64,000 nucleotides of DNA, from contig JAJUIU010000002.1 of the NCBI GenBank assembly GCA_029267445.1, forward strand, positions 62,001 to 126,000, written 5' to 3'. The position numbers and the translations under genes were made by a program. Shown here in pieces: positions 9,713 to 18,484 of the stretch (its first letter is position 1; each line of letters begins with the position of its first letter). The notes under the pieces are model-generated. The model ran no database searches, was not told the DNA's origin, and was given only the letters and a program-made list of their open reading frames with translations. The stretch comes from Rhodospirillaceae bacterium (GTDB taxonomy: Bacteria; Pseudomonadota; Alphaproteobacteria; Azospirillales; Azospirillaceae).

Positions 9713-10897
9713 ATGCCTTCCTGCGTTGCCCTGATCGTCGCCGCCGGGCGCGGCGCGCGGTTCGGGACCGACATGCCCAAGCAGTACCAGACGCTGGCGG
9801 GTCGCAGCGTGCTGGCCCGGTCCGTGGAGGCGTTCCGGCATCATCCAAGGGTCGGGTCGGTCCGCGTCGTGATCAATCCGGAGCATCGGGACCTCTACGA
9901 CCGCGCCGTGGCCGGCCTCAATCTGGGGCCCCCGGTGTCCGGCGGCGACACTCGGCAGCAGAGCGTGCGCAACGGGCTGGAGGCCTTGGCCAGCGAAGGC
10001 GCGCCGGACCTGGTGCTGATCCATGACGGGGCCCGGCCGCTGGTGGATGCCGACACGATCGGCCGCGTGATCGAAGCCCTGACCGACGCGCCTGGCGCCA
10101 TCGCGGCCACACCGCTGGCCGACACGCTGAAGCGGGAGGCGGCAGGCTCCGTCGCCGCCAACACCGTCGTCGCCGGCACCGTCGACCGCACGGGCCTCTG
10201 GCGGGCGCGGACGCCGCAGGGCTTCCGTTTCCCGGACATCCTTGCGGCCCACCGCGATGCGGCTGGGCTCGACCTGACGGACGACGCGGCGGTGGCGGAG
10301 CGGGCCGGTCTGGCCGTCCGGCTGGTTCAGAGCAATCCCGACAATCTCAAGGTGACCCACGCCTACGATCTGGCGCGGGCGGAGCGGCTGATCATGGCGG
10401 AGCTTGGGGACATCCGCACCGGGACCGGGTTCGACGTGCACGCATTCACCGAGGGCGACCATGTCATGCTCTGTGGCGTGCGCATCCCGCACGACCGGGG
10501 CTTCCTCGGCCATTCGGACGCCGATGTCGGACTGCACGCCCTGACGGATGCCATTCTGGGTGCCATCGGCGACGGCGACATCGGCCACCACTTTCCGCCC
10601 TCCGATCCCAAATGGCGCGGTGCGGACAGTGCGGTGTTCCTGCGCCATGCGCGCGACCTCGTGCGCGCCAGGGGCGGCGTCATCGCCCATGCAGACGTGA
10701 CGATCATCTGCGAGCGGCCCAAGGTGGGTCCCCACCGCCCGGCCATGGTTGCGCGGATCGCCGACATCATGGAGATCGCCCCCGACCGGGTCAGCGTGAA
10801 GGCGACCACGACGGAGCAGCTCGGCTTCACCGGCCGGCGCGAAGGGGTGGCGGCCCAGGCGGCGGCCACGGTCCGCCTTCCCTTCCCGAAAGGCTGA
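9713..10897 (+). CDS. ispDF: Bifunctional IspD/IspF, MEP isoprenoid pathway
   Basis: A fused enzyme for two non-consecutive MEP pathway steps. The IspD part (about 1-228) transfers CMP from CTP to methylerythritol 4-phosphate, with the nucleotide loop [17 protein letters not shown] at about 10-26 and conserved HDGARPLV. The IspF part (about 237-394) forms the 2,4-cyclodiphosphate, with metal ligands D241 and H243 (FDVHAF) and the [15 protein letters not shown] motif. The fusion at 394 residues is typical of alphaproteobacteria. dxr of the same pathway lies at 50338-51540, far away. pncC follows after 6 bases. Confidence 0.96.
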   Translation: MPSCVALIVAAGRGARFGTDMPKQYQTLAGRSVLARSVEAFRHHPRVGSVRVVINPEHRDLYDRAVAGLNLGPPVSGGDTRQQSVRNGLEALASEGAPDLVLIHDGARPLVDADTIGRVIEALTDAPGAIAATPLADTLKREAAGSVAANTVVAGTVDRTGLWRARTPQGFRFPDILAAHRDAAGLDLTDDAAVAERAGLAVRLVQSNPDNLKVTHAYDLARAERLIMAELGDIRTGTGFDVHAFTEGDHVMLCGVRIPHDRGFLGHSDADVGLHALTDAILGAIGDGDIGHHFPPSDPKWRGADSAVFLRHARDLVRARGGVIAHADVTIICERPKVGPHRPAMVARIADIMEIAPDRVSVKATTTEQLGFTGRREGVAAQAAATVRLPFPKG

Positions 10898-10903
10898 ACC
10901 CGG

Positions 10904-11395
10904 ATGTTCACCCGTGAACTGCACGACCTCGCGCGCGAAACCCTGGACATGTTCCGGGCGCGCCGGGCCATGCTGGTCACGGCGGAGAGCTGCACCGGCG
11001 GTCTGATCGCAGGCCTGCTGTCCGAGATCCCCGGCTCCTCCGACGTGCTGGATCGCGGGTTCGTCACCTACAGCTATGATAGCAAGACCGACCTGCTCGG
11101 CGTCCCGGCGGACCTCATCAAGGCCAGGGGTGCCGTCGACGCGGCGGTCGCGGCGGCCATGGCGACGGGTGCGCTGTGCAGGGCGCCCAAGGCGACGGTG
11201 GCGGTGGCCGTGACCGGTGTCGCCGGGCCGGGACAGAGCGAGCGCAAGCCGGCCGGGCTCGTCCACATCGCCGTCGTCGGGCGGGACGGCCACACCTCCG
11301 TGGAGGAATGCCGCTTCACCGGCGACCGCACGGAGGTGCGGCTCGCGACGGTGCGCCGGGCGCTGGAGATGGCGCGGGAGGCCCTCGGCCCATGA
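10904..11395 (+). CDS. pncC: Nicotinamide-nucleotide amidase (PncC, CinA C-terminal domain family)
   Basis: This enzyme deamidates nicotinamide mononucleotide to nicotinate mononucleotide, recycling the NMN released for example by NAD-dependent DNA ligase. The 163-residue protein is the stand-alone CinA C-terminal domain without the N-terminal molybdopterin-like domain. Visible family motifs are AESCTGG at 27-33 (S29 expected as nucleophile), SYDSKTDLLGV and VTGVAGPGQSERKPAGLVHI. It sits 6 bases behind ispDF, and its TGA overlaps the next ATG (ATGA), so the three genes look like one transcript. In related genomes ispDF-cinA adjacency is common, without an obvious metabolic reason. Confidence 0.92.
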   Translation: MFTRELHDLARETLDMFRARRAMLVTAESCTGGLIAGLLSEIPGSSDVLDRGFVTYSYDSKTDLLGVPADLIKARGAVDAAVAAAMATGALCRAPKATVAVAVTGVAGPGQSERKPAGLVHIAVVGRDGHTSVEECRFTGDRTEVRLATVRRALEMAREALGP

Positions 11396-12186
11396 CGAAC
11401 CCGGCACCCGTCCCCACCGCCGACATCGCCGAGGCGATCCTGCGGGAATGGACGCAGGGTCCCGATGTCGTCGCCGCGTTCCTCGGCGGGTCGGTGGCGA
11501 AGGGCAAGGCGGGGCCGGGCTCCGACATCGACGCCGTGATCATTCATGGCGCGATCCCCCAGGCGCGGCGGGAGACGCAGGACCGCATGGGAATCCTGGT
11601 GGAACTGTTCTTCCATGACCGGGAAACCCTCGCCTGGTTCTGGGAGGATGACCGGCGGCGTGGCGTCCCAAGCCTCGCCCGGATGGTGGCGAACGGGCTT
11701 CCCATCGCTGGCGAGCCGGAGGCGATCGAGGCGATCCAGGCCGACGCCAGGGCGATCCTGGAGGCGGGCCCACCCTCCCTGACCGCTGCCGAGCTGCTGT
11801 CCCGGCGCTACATGCTGACCGATCTGGCGGCCGACCTGGACGGTAAGCGCACCCCGGCCCAGCGGCTCGCCCTGGGGGCGCGGCTCTACACCGAACTTGC
11901 GGACTTCACCGTGCGCGCGGCCGGCGCCTGGAGCGGGTCCGGCAAGGGCCTCGCCAAGGCCCTGTCGCGTCACGATCTGGCCCTGGCCGCCTGCTTCGAG
12001 CAGGCCTTCACCATGCTGTACGTGGATGGCGACTGCGCGCCGGTGCAGGAGCTGGTGGACGTCTGTCTGGCGCCCTATGGCGGCCGCTATGCCGCCGGCG
12101 ACCGGCGCCCGGCCCCGCCGGATTGGCGCCTCGATCCTCAGACGGCGCGGCGGACGGCCGACCCCGCCGGCGAACCGGCCGCATAG
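11392..12186 (+). CDS. Nucleotidyltransferase domain protein (Pol-beta/MNT fold)
   Basis: A 264-residue protein whose N-terminal third carries the minimal nucleotidyltransferase signature: FLGGSVAKGKAGPGSDIDAV, with GGS at 32-34 and the metal-binding D45-x-D47. The remaining part (about 130-250) is helical and has no motif I recognise; a helical substrate domain like those of aminoglycoside adenylyltransferases is possible. There is no HEPN partner next to it, so a standard HEPN-MNT toxin-antitoxin pair is not supported. It begins inside the pncC stop (ATGA) and its last 49 bases overlap ratA on the other strand. Substrate unknown. Confidence 0.8.
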   Translation: MTNPAPVPTADIAEAILREWTQGPDVVAAFLGGSVAKGKAGPGSDIDAVIIHGAIPQARRETQDRMGILVELFFHDRETLAWFWEDDRRRGVPSLARMVANGLPIAGEPEAIEAIQADARAILEAGPPSLTAAELLSRRYMLTDLAADLDGKRTPAQRLALGARLYTELADFTVRAAGAWSGSGKGLAKALSRHDLALAACFEQAFTMLYVDGDCAPVQELVDVCLAPYGGRYAAGDRRPAPPDWRLDPQTARRTADPAGEPAA

Positions 12187-12608
12187 AGCTGCCGGGCGCG
12201 CCCCTCGAAGGCCGCCACCATCCGGCGGACCGCCTCGTGGAACAGGGCGCCGATGATCCGGTCCAGCACCTTGTTCCGAAACTCGAAATCGACATGGAAG
12301 TCGATCAGGCAGCCCTCGGGATGCGGCTCGAACACCCAGCGGTTGGTCAGGTGGTGGAACGGCCCCTCGGCGAACTCCACGTCGATGCGGCGCCCCGGTT
12401 CGGTCAGCCGGACGCGCGAGGTGAAGCGCTCCCGGATCATCTTGAAGCCGATCACCAGGTCGGCCCAGAAGGTGTCCCCCTCCCGGCGTCGGATCCGGGC
12501 GGCCACGGCCCAGGGCAGGAACTCCGGATACCGCTCCACATCGGCGACCAGATCGAAGAGCTGATCCGGGGTGTAGGGAAGCACCCGCTTTTCCGCGTGG
12601 CTGGGCAT
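12138..12608 (-). CDS. RatA/COQ10 family START-domain protein
   Basis: A 156-residue SRPBCC (START) domain protein. The N-terminus PSHAEKRVLPYTPDQLFDLV and VADVERYPEFLPW are characteristic of the COQ10/RatA family, whose mitochondrial members bind coenzyme Q and support respiration. E. coli RatA was described as a ribosome-association toxin, but the alphaproteobacterial members are more likely COQ10-like lipid binders. The start at 12608 is chosen because it gives the family-typical N-terminus; the frame continues another 22 codons upstream. It follows lipA by 22 bases, a frequent neighbour in this group. It is convergent with, and overlaps by 49 bases, the nucleotidyltransferase gene. Confidence 0.88.
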   Translation of the reverse strand: MPSHAEKRVLPYTPDQLFDLVADVERYPEFLPWAVAARIRRREGDTFWADLVIGFKMIRERFTSRVRLTEPGRRIDVEFAEGPFHHLTNRWVFEPHPEGCLIDFHVDFEFRNKVLDRIIGALFHEAVRRMVAAFEGRARQLYAAGSPAGSAVRRAV

Positions 12609-12630
12609 GGAGTTGTTCTTTGTTCTTCCG

Positions 12631-13605
12631 TCACTCGGCCGCGGGCAGCGCCTCGGGCACGGCCCGACCGGCAAGCCGGGCCTCCCGCGCGGCGCGCAGG
12701 CGCCGGAAATCGTCCCCGGCGTGGTAGGAGCTGCGGGTCAGCGGAGAGCTGGCGACGAGGAGGAAACCCTTGCCCCGCGCCATGCCGGCATAGCTCGCGA
12801 ACTCATCGGGCGTCACGAACCGGTCGACCGGCGCGTGCTTCGGCGTCGGGGCCAGATACTGCCCGATCGTCAGGAAATCCACGTCGGCGGCCCGCAGGTC
12901 GTCCATAACCTGGAAGACCTCCTCCTTCGTCTCGCCCAGCCCGACCATGATCCCGGACTTGGTGAACATGGCGGGGTCGAGCTCCTTCACCCTGGCCCAC
13001 AGCTGCAGCGAGGTGAAGTAGCGCGCCCCCGGACGAATGCCGGGATAGAGGCGTGGAACGGTCTCGAGATTATGATTGAACACGTCCGGACGAGCCTCGA
13101 CCACCGTCTCGATCGCTCCCTTCTTCCGCATGAAGTCGGGCGTCAGGATTTCGATCGTCGTGGTCGGCGAGGCGGCGCGGATGGCGCGGATCGTGCGGGC
13201 GAAATGCGCGGCCCCGCCGTCGTCCAGATCGTCGCGGTCCACGGACGTGACCACCACATGCTCCAGGCCGAGCTGGCCCACGGCGTCCGCCACCTTCTCC
13301 GGCTCATGCGGGTCCAGCAGGTCCGGCCGTCCGGTGGCCACGTTGCAGAAGGCGCAGGCCCGGGTGCAGACCGCACCCAGGATCATGAAGGTGGCGTGCT
13401 TCTTCTTCCAGCACTCCCCGATGTTCGGACAGGCCGCCTCCTCGCACACGGTGTTCAGCGACAGGCCCCGCATCAGCCGTCGAGTCTCTGCATATTCCGG
13501 ACTGGTCGGCGCCTTCACCCGCAGCCATTCCGGCTTGCGCTGGATCGGGTTGTCGGGCCGGCTGGCCTTCTCGGGATGGCGGACGCGGTCGGGCGCGATG
13601 GGCAT
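12631..13605 (-). CDS. lipA: Lipoyl synthase
   Basis: A radical SAM enzyme that inserts two sulfurs into octanoyl groups on lipoyl domains, maturing the E2 and E1-beta subunits encoded upstream. In 324 residues both [4Fe-4S] sites are visible: the auxiliary cluster Cys at 54, 59 and 65 ([12 protein letters not shown]) and the radical SAM Cys at 80, 84 and 87 (CTRACAFC). The C-terminal RSSYHA motif, which ligates the auxiliary cluster in the family, is intact. AAGG lies 9 bases ahead of the ATG. It is downstream of lpdA by about 100 bases, so cofactor synthesis and the enzyme complex are clustered. Confidence 0.97.
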   Translation of the reverse strand: MPIAPDRVRHPEKASRPDNPIQRKPEWLRVKAPTSPEYAETRRLMRGLSLNTVCEEAACPNIGECWKKKHATFMILGAVCTRACAFCNVATGRPDLLDPHEPEKVADAVGQLGLEHVVVTSVDRDDLDDGGAAHFARTIRAIRAASPTTTIEILTPDFMRKKGAIETVVEARPDVFNHNLETVPRLYPGIRPGARYFTSLQLWARVKELDPAMFTKSGIMVGLGETKEEVFQVMDDLRAADVDFLTIGQYLAPTPKHAPVDRFVTPDEFASYAGMARGKGFLLVASSPLTRSSYHAGDDFRRLRAAREARLAGRAVPEALPAAE

Positions 13606-13648
13606 CGTTCATGACCTTCAGGTGACAGCCCCAAGATAGGGCCGACCG

Positions 13649-13691
13649 GTAGCGGGGAAAAGCGCGGCGAACCGCCACCCTCCCCCGCTAC
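13649..13691 (-). other. Stem-loop between lpdA and lipA
   Basis: A perfect 9-bp inverted repeat (GTAGCGGGG at 13649-13657 and CCCCGCTAC at 13683-13691) encloses a smaller GGCG/CGCC hairpin. It lies in the 104-base gap after lpdA. No T-run follows, so it is a structured spacer, mRNA end or partial terminator rather than a clear Rho-independent terminator. Confidence 0.4.
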
Positions 13692-13709
13692 AGGCGCAAG
13701 GCGGCGGGG

Positions 13710-15116
13710 CTAGTAGTGGATCGCCCGGCCGTAAGCGGCCAGCACCGACTCGTGCATCATCTCCGACAGGGTCGGATGCGGGAAGATGGTGTGCATCAGC
13801 TCCGCCTCCGTGGTCTCCATCGTCTTGGCGATGGTGTAGCCCTGGATCAGCTCCGTCACCTCGGCGCCGACCATATGGGCGCCCAGCAACTCGCCGGTCT
13901 TGGCGTCGAACACGGTCTTCACCATGCCCTCGGGCTCACCCAGGGCGATCGCCTTGCCGTTGCCGATGAAGGGGAAGCGGCCGACCTTCACCTCGTGGCC
14001 CGCCTCCTTGGCCTTCTTCTCCGTCATGCCCACGCTGGCGATCTGCGGCAGGGAGTAGGTGCAGCCGGGGATGTTGCGCACGTCGATGGGGTGAAGCCCC
14101 TTCACACCGGCGATCTTCTCCACGCAGAGCACGCCCTCGTGGCTTGCCTTGTGGGCCAGCCAGGGGGCGCCGCAGACATCGCCGATGGCGTAGACGCCAG
14201 GCTCGTCGGTGCGCATCCACGCGTCGGTGACGATGTGGTTGCGCTCGACCTTCACCTTCGTGTTCTCCAGGCCGATGTTCTCCACATTGCCGACGATGCC
14301 GACGGCGGAGATCACGCGGTCGACCGTCACCTGCTCCGTCTTGCCGCCGCCGACATCCAAAGTGGCCGTCACGCTGATCGGGCCCTTGTCCAGTTTCACC
14401 ACCTTGGTGGAGGTGCGGATGCGGATGCCCTGCTTGGCGAACTGCTTGGCGGCGAAGGCGCTGATCTCCTCGTCCTCCACCGGCAGAATTCGGTCCAGCA
14501 CCTCGACCAGCGTCACCTCGACACCCATGTTGCGGTAGAAGCTGGCGAACTCCACGCCGATGGCGCCCGTACCGATCACCAGGATGCTCTTCGGCATGGT
14601 CTCCGGCACCATCGCCTCGCGGTAGGTCCAGACCAGCTTGCCGTCCGGCTCAAGCCCCGGAAGGACGCGGGCGCGGGCCCCGGTGGCGATGATGATGTGC
14701 TTGGCCTGCAGCTCGGTCGCGGCCCCGTCCTTCGCGGTCACGCCCACCTTGCCCTTGCCCAGCAGCTTCGCGGTCCCGTCGAACACGGTGACCTTGTTCT
14801 TTTTCAGCAGGCCCTTCACGCCGGCCGAAAGCTGCCCCGCCACCTGCCGCGACCGCTTCACGATCGGCCCCACATCGAAGCTGACCGTGCCGTTCACCGT
14901 GATCCCGTAATCCTTGGAATGCTGGATCAGGTGCGCCACCTCGGCGGAGCGCAGCAGCGCCTTGGTCGGGATGCAGCCCCAGTTCAGGCAGATGCCGCCC
15001 AAGTGCTCCCGCTCCACGACGGCCGCCTTCATGCCGAGCTGGGCCGCGCGGATCGCCGCGACATAGCCGCCCGGCCCGGCGCCGATGACGAGGAGGTCGA
15101 AGTTCGTGTCGGCCAT
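13710..15116 (-). CDS. lpdA: Dihydrolipoamide dehydrogenase (E3)
   Basis: The flavoprotein E3 reoxidises dihydrolipoamide on E2 and reduces NAD+. In 468 residues the FAD Rossmann motif is at 11-17 (IGAGPGGYVAAIRAAQLG), the redox-active disulfide is C43/C48 (GGICLNWGCIP), a second GxGxxG NAD-binding motif is at about 180 (VIGTGAIGVEFA), and the C-terminal catalytic His-Glu pair is in the HPTLSE motif. GGGAG lies 8 bases before the ATG. It is separated from pdhC by one GNAT gene. A 2-oxoglutarate dehydrogenase E3 is possible in principle, but the pdh context makes pyruvate dehydrogenase the main assignment. Confidence 0.97.
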   Translation of the reverse strand: MADTNFDLLVIGAGPGGYVAAIRAAQLGMKAAVVEREHLGGICLNWGCIPTKALLRSAEVAHLIQHSKDYGITVNGTVSFDVGPIVKRSRQVAGQLSAGVKGLLKKNKVTVFDGTAKLLGKGKVGVTAKDGAATELQAKHIIIATGARARVLPGLEPDGKLVWTYREAMVPETMPKSILVIGTGAIGVEFASFYRNMGVEVTLVEVLDRILPVEDEEISAFAAKQFAKQGIRIRTSTKVVKLDKGPISVTATLDVGGGKTEQVTVDRVISAVGIVGNVENIGLENTKVKVERNHIVTDAWMRTDEPGVYAIGDVCGAPWLAHKASHEGVLCVEKIAGVKGLHPIDVRNIPGCTYSLPQIASVGMTEKKAKEAGHEVKVGRFPFIGNGKAIALGEPEGMVKTVFDAKTGELLGAHMVGAEVTELIQGYTIAKTMETTEAELMHTIFPHPTLSEMMHESVLAAYGRAIHY

Positions 15117-15134
15117 GCGTTTCGCTCCCGTCTG

Positions 15135-15626
15135 TCAGCCAAGCCCGGCGAGACGCCTCAGCGCGTCGCCCGTCACCCGCTGCACCGTCCATTCCTCCAT
15201 CGGTTCCGCACCGATGGCGCGATAGAACCGGATCGCCGGTTCGTTCCAGTCCAGGACCCACCATTCCAGCCGGCCGCAGCCCTCGGCCACCGCCTTGCGG
15301 GCCAGATACTCGAACACGCCCCTGCCCAAGCCCTTCCCGCGATGCTCCTTACGGACATAGATGTCCTCGACATAGATGCCGTGGCGCCCCAGGAAGGTTG
15401 AGAAGTTGTAGAACCAGACGGCGAAGCCGGCCGGCTGCCCGTCCACCTCCAGGATCAGCGCGAACACCTTGGGCGACGGCCCGAACAGCGCCTCCGCGAA
15501 CTGCCCGGAGGTGGCGACCACTTCGCTCTCCAGCCGCTCGTAGGCGGCGAGTTCCCGGACGAACCGGACGATGGTGTCCAGGTCGCCGGGGGCCGCGTCG
15601 CGGATGGACAGCGTCGGGGAAGCCAT
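15135..15626 (-). CDS. GNAT family N-acetyltransferase (SSAT-like)
   Basis: A 163-residue acetyltransferase. The acetyl-CoA loop is VRKEHRGKGLGRGVFEYLA, preceded by YVEDIYV and followed by RLEWWVLDWNEPAIRFYRAIGA, which resembles spermidine/spermine (or thialysine) N-acetyltransferases. The true acceptor cannot be read from the sequence. It sits between pdhC (16 bases away) and lpdA (18 bases away) on the same strand, so it is almost certainly cotranscribed with the pyruvate dehydrogenase genes. No lipoyl or subunit-binding domain is present, so it is not a complex component by domain content. Confidence 0.88.
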   Translation of the reverse strand: MASPTLSIRDAAPGDLDTIVRFVRELAAYERLESEVVATSGQFAEALFGPSPKVFALILEVDGQPAGFAVWFYNFSTFLGRHGIYVEDIYVRKEHRGKGLGRGVFEYLARKAVAEGCGRLEWWVLDWNEPAIRFYRAIGAEPMEEWTVQRVTGDALRRLAGLG

Positions 15627-15642
15627 GGCCGCCCTCGCCCCG

Positions 15643-17031
15643 TCAGATCAGCATCGCGATCGGATTCTCGATCAGCTTCTTGAACTCCTGCAGCCAGCGC
15701 GCACCCACGGCCCCGTCGACCGACCGGTGATCCACGGACAGGGTGCAGCTCATCACTGTCGCCACGGCCAGCGCGTCGCCGCGCACCACCGGCCGCCTCT
15801 CGCCGGCCCCCACCGACAGGATGCAGCTCTGCGGCGGGTTGATGATGCTGGTGAAGTTCTTGATGCCGAACATGCCGAGGTTCGACACGCTGAAGGTGCC
15901 ACCCTGGAACTCCTCCGGCCGCAGCTTGCCGTCTTTGGCCTTCTGGGCCAGCGCCTTCACCTCCGCCGAGATGGCTGAGAGGCCTTTCCTGTCTGCGTTC
16001 TTCACGATGGGCGTGATCAGCCCGGCATCGGTTGCCACGGCGACGGAGACGTCCACATCCCCGTACTGGAGGATGCCGTCCGGATGCCAGGAGACGTTCG
16101 CCTCCGGCACCTTGCGCAGCGCGATGGCCACCGCCTTCACGACGAAATCGTTCACGGACACCTTCTCGCCCGTCCGCTCCACGATCTCGGCCCTGAGCGC
16201 CATCAGCCGGTCGATCTCCAGGTCGATGGACAGGCCGAAATGCGGGATGGTCTGCCAGGCTTCGGTCAGGCGCTTGGCGATGGTCTTGCGCATGCCGGTG
16301 TTTGGAATGACCGTGTACTTCATGCCGATGGCGTCGGCGAAGGCCCTGGCGTCCATGCCCTGCGGCGCGGGACCTGCGGCTTGCGGTGTCTGGGCCGGCG
16401 CGGCGGCGGGCGCCTGGGTCGGGGCGGCCTTGGCGGCGGGCTGCGGCCCGCGCTGAAGGGCCGCCTCCACGTCCGCCTTGACCACACGGCCGTTCGGCCC
16501 GCTGCCCTGGATGCGGGACAGGTCGAGGCCCGACTGCTCCGCCATGCGGCGGGCGAGCGGGCTCGCGAAGACGCGTCCACCGTCGCCCTGGGCGGTGGGC
16601 GTCGGGGCGGCGGCGGGCTTCGGCATCACAGCCTCGTCCACCGGACCACCCTTGCCGTAGGACGGCACGCCGGCCGGGATGGCTTCCGCCTTGCCGGTTT
16701 CGGCCTTCGCGTCCTCGGTCTTGGGGGCCGGTGCCGGAGCGGGAGTCGGGGCGGGCTTGCCGCCGCCGGCGAGGGCGGATTTGTCCTCCCCCTCCTCCAG
16801 CAGCAGCGCGATGGGCGTGTTGACCGCCACGCCTTCGCTGCCTTCGTCGACCAGGAGCTTGCCAATGGTGCCTTCGTCGACCGCCTCGACCTCCATGGTC
16901 GCCTTGTCGGTCTCGATCTCCGCGATCACGTCGCCGGACTTCACCGGGTCGCCTTCGCGCTTCAGCCACTTGGCGAGCTTCCCTTCCGTCATGGTCGGGG
17001 ACAGGGCCGGCATCAGGATTTCGATGGGCAT
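15643..17031 (-). CDS. pdhC: Pyruvate dehydrogenase E2, dihydrolipoamide acetyltransferase
   Basis: The structural core of the pyruvate dehydrogenase complex; it moves the acetyl group from lipoate to CoA. The 462 residues show one lipoyl domain (1-78; lipoylated K43 in [11 protein letters not shown]), an Ala/Pro-rich linker (about 85-130), a peripheral subunit-binding domain at about 145-185 (FASPLARRMAEQSGLDL), a second linker, and the catalytic domain at about 235-462 ending with DHRSVDGA, the active-site HxxxDG motif. It lies 27 bases after pdhB. One lipoyl domain on E2 plus another on E1-beta is the alphaproteobacterial arrangement. Confidence 0.97.
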   Translation of the reverse strand: MPIEILMPALSPTMTEGKLAKWLKREGDPVKSGDVIAEIETDKATMEVEAVDEGTIGKLLVDEGSEGVAVNTPIALLLEEGEDKSALAGGGKPAPTPAPAPAPKTEDAKAETGKAEAIPAGVPSYGKGGPVDEAVMPKPAAAPTPTAQGDGGRVFASPLARRMAEQSGLDLSRIQGSGPNGRVVKADVEAALQRGPQPAAKAAPTQAPAAAPAQTPQAAGPAPQGMDARAFADAIGMKYTVIPNTGMRKTIAKRLTEAWQTIPHFGLSIDLEIDRLMALRAEIVERTGEKVSVNDFVVKAVAIALRKVPEANVSWHPDGILQYGDVDVSVAVATDAGLITPIVKNADRKGLSAISAEVKALAQKAKDGKLRPEEFQGGTFSVSNLGMFGIKNFTSIINPPQSCILSVGAGERRPVVRGDALAVATVMSCTLSVDHRSVDGAVGARWLQEFKKLIENPIAMLI

Positions 17032-17058
17032 TTCCGCTCTCTCCTCGCTCCGGCCGGA

Positions 17059-18456
17059 TCAGCGCCGATAGGTCACGGATTTGATCGCCTGGACCACGTC
17101 GTCCGGCTGCGGCAGCGCCAGCTTCTCCAAGTTCGCGGCATAGGGCAGCGGCACGTCCTTGGCGTGGACACGGAGGACGGGGGCGTCCAGATGGTCGAAG
17201 GCATGCTCCATCATCAGCGCCGCCAGCTCCGACCCGATGCCGGCGTAGGGCCAGCCCTCCTCCACCGAAACGAGGCGGTTGGTCTTCTTCACGCTGGCGA
17301 CGATGGTCTCCAGGTCCAGCGGCCGGATCGTGCGCAGGTCGATGACCTCCACGCTGATCCCCTCCTCCGCCAGACGCTCGGCGGCGGCCAGCGCATGGGC
17401 GACCATCAGGGAGTAGGCCGTCACCGTAACGTCGGTGCCCTTGCGGATCACCTTCGCGCGCCCGATTGGCACGATGAAGTCCGGGTCCGTCGGGCACGGG
17501 AAGCTGTGCCCGTACAAAATTTCGTTCTCCAGCACGATCACCGGGTTCGGATCGCGGATGGCGGCCTTCATCAGGCCCTTGGCGTCGGCCGCCGTATAGG
17601 GTGCGACCACCTTCAGGCCGGGGATGTGGCCGTACCAGCTCGCATAATCCTGGCTGTGCTGGGCGGCCACGCGGGCGGCGGCACCGTTCGGGCCCCGGAA
17701 CACGATGGGACAGCCCATCTGCCCGCCCGACATGTACAGCGTCTTCGCCGCCGAGTTCACGATGTGGTCGATCGCCTGCATGGCGAAGTTCATGGTCATG
17801 AACTCGACGATCGGCCGCAGCCCGCCGAACGCCGCGCCCACGCCCAGCCCGGCGAAGCCATGCTCAGTGATCGGCGTGTCGATCACGCGCTCGGCCCCGA
17901 ACTCCTGCAGCAGGTTCTGGCTGACCTTGTAGGCGCCCTGGTACTCGGCGACCTCCTCGCCCATCAGGAAGACGGTGGGGTCGCGGCGCATCTCCTCGGC
18001 CATGGCGTCGCGCAGCGCCTCGCGCACGGTGATCACCGGCGCGTCCTTGAAGAAGCGATCCTCGTCCTCGATCGCCGGCGGGGCCGCCGGGCTGGACTTG
18101 GGCGGGGCCGCGGGCAGGCTGGGCGCTAGCCCCTCCTCGCCCTTCACATGCTGGGCGGCGACGGACTTGGGCGTGATCTCCTCCGTCCGGCCCAGATTCT
18201 GGTCGGCACTCTCGCCCTCGCTGGTGATGATGGCGATGGCGGTGTTGACGGCGACGCCTTCGGTGCCTTCCGGCACCAGGATCTTCGCCAGCGTGCCCTC
18301 GTCGACCGCCTCCACCTCCATGGTGGCCTTGTCGGTCTCGATCTCGGCCAGCACGTCGCCGGACTTGACCTCCTCGCCCTCCTTCTTGACCCACTTGGCC
18401 AGCTTGCCTTCGGTCATGGTCGGCGACAGCGCCGGCATCAGGACTTCAACGGGCAT
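17059..18456 (-). CDS. pdhB: Pyruvate dehydrogenase E1 beta subunit with N-terminal lipoyl domain
   Basis: E1-beta forms, with PdhA, the thiamine-diphosphate-dependent decarboxylase. At 465 residues it is about 130 longer than plain E1-beta because a complete lipoyl domain (1-78; K43 in [11 protein letters not shown]) and an Ala/Pro-rich linker precede the transketolase-like domain, which begins near residue 138 ([15 protein letters not shown]). The lipoyl domain is nearly identical in its first 20 residues to that of pdhC, which suggests an old duplication. This fusion is known from Zymomonas, Rickettsiales and rhizobia. It lies 28 bases after pdhA. Confidence 0.97.
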   Translation of the reverse strand: MPVEVLMPALSPTMTEGKLAKWVKKEGEEVKSGDVLAEIETDKATMEVEAVDEGTLAKILVPEGTEGVAVNTAIAIITSEGESADQNLGRTEEITPKSVAAQHVKGEEGLAPSLPAAPPKSSPAAPPAIEDEDRFFKDAPVITVREALRDAMAEEMRRDPTVFLMGEEVAEYQGAYKVSQNLLQEFGAERVIDTPITEHGFAGLGVGAAFGGLRPIVEFMTMNFAMQAIDHIVNSAAKTLYMSGGQMGCPIVFRGPNGAAARVAAQHSQDYASWYGHIPGLKVVAPYTAADAKGLMKAAIRDPNPVIVLENEILYGHSFPCPTDPDFIVPIGRAKVIRKGTDVTVTAYSLMVAHALAAAERLAEEGISVEVIDLRTIRPLDLETIVASVKKTNRLVSVEEGWPYAGIGSELAALMMEHAFDHLDAPVLRVHAKDVPLPYAANLEKLALPQPDDVVQAIKSVTYRR

Positions 18457-18484
18457 TTATCGTTCCTCCCAATCCCGATGCCGC

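Noticed and set aside
9032-11407. 791-codon minus-strand frame opposite ispDF and pncC
   Set aside because: Antisense shadow: the plus strand holds IspDF and PncC with intact motifs, and the minus-strand product is low-complexity His/Gly/Arg.
10904-12186. HEPN-MNT toxin-antitoxin system
   Set aside because: The MNT-like fold is present, but the neighbours are PncC and a START-domain protein; no HEPN gene is next to it.
12138-12608. RatA as the toxin of a RatA-RatB toxin-antitoxin pair
   Set aside because: No RatB-like partner is adjacent, and the lipA-linked alphaproteobacterial members fit COQ10 better.
16084-18129. 681-codon plus-strand frame opposite pdhB/pdhC
   Set aside because: Antisense to pyruvate dehydrogenase genes whose domains and catalytic motifs are complete.
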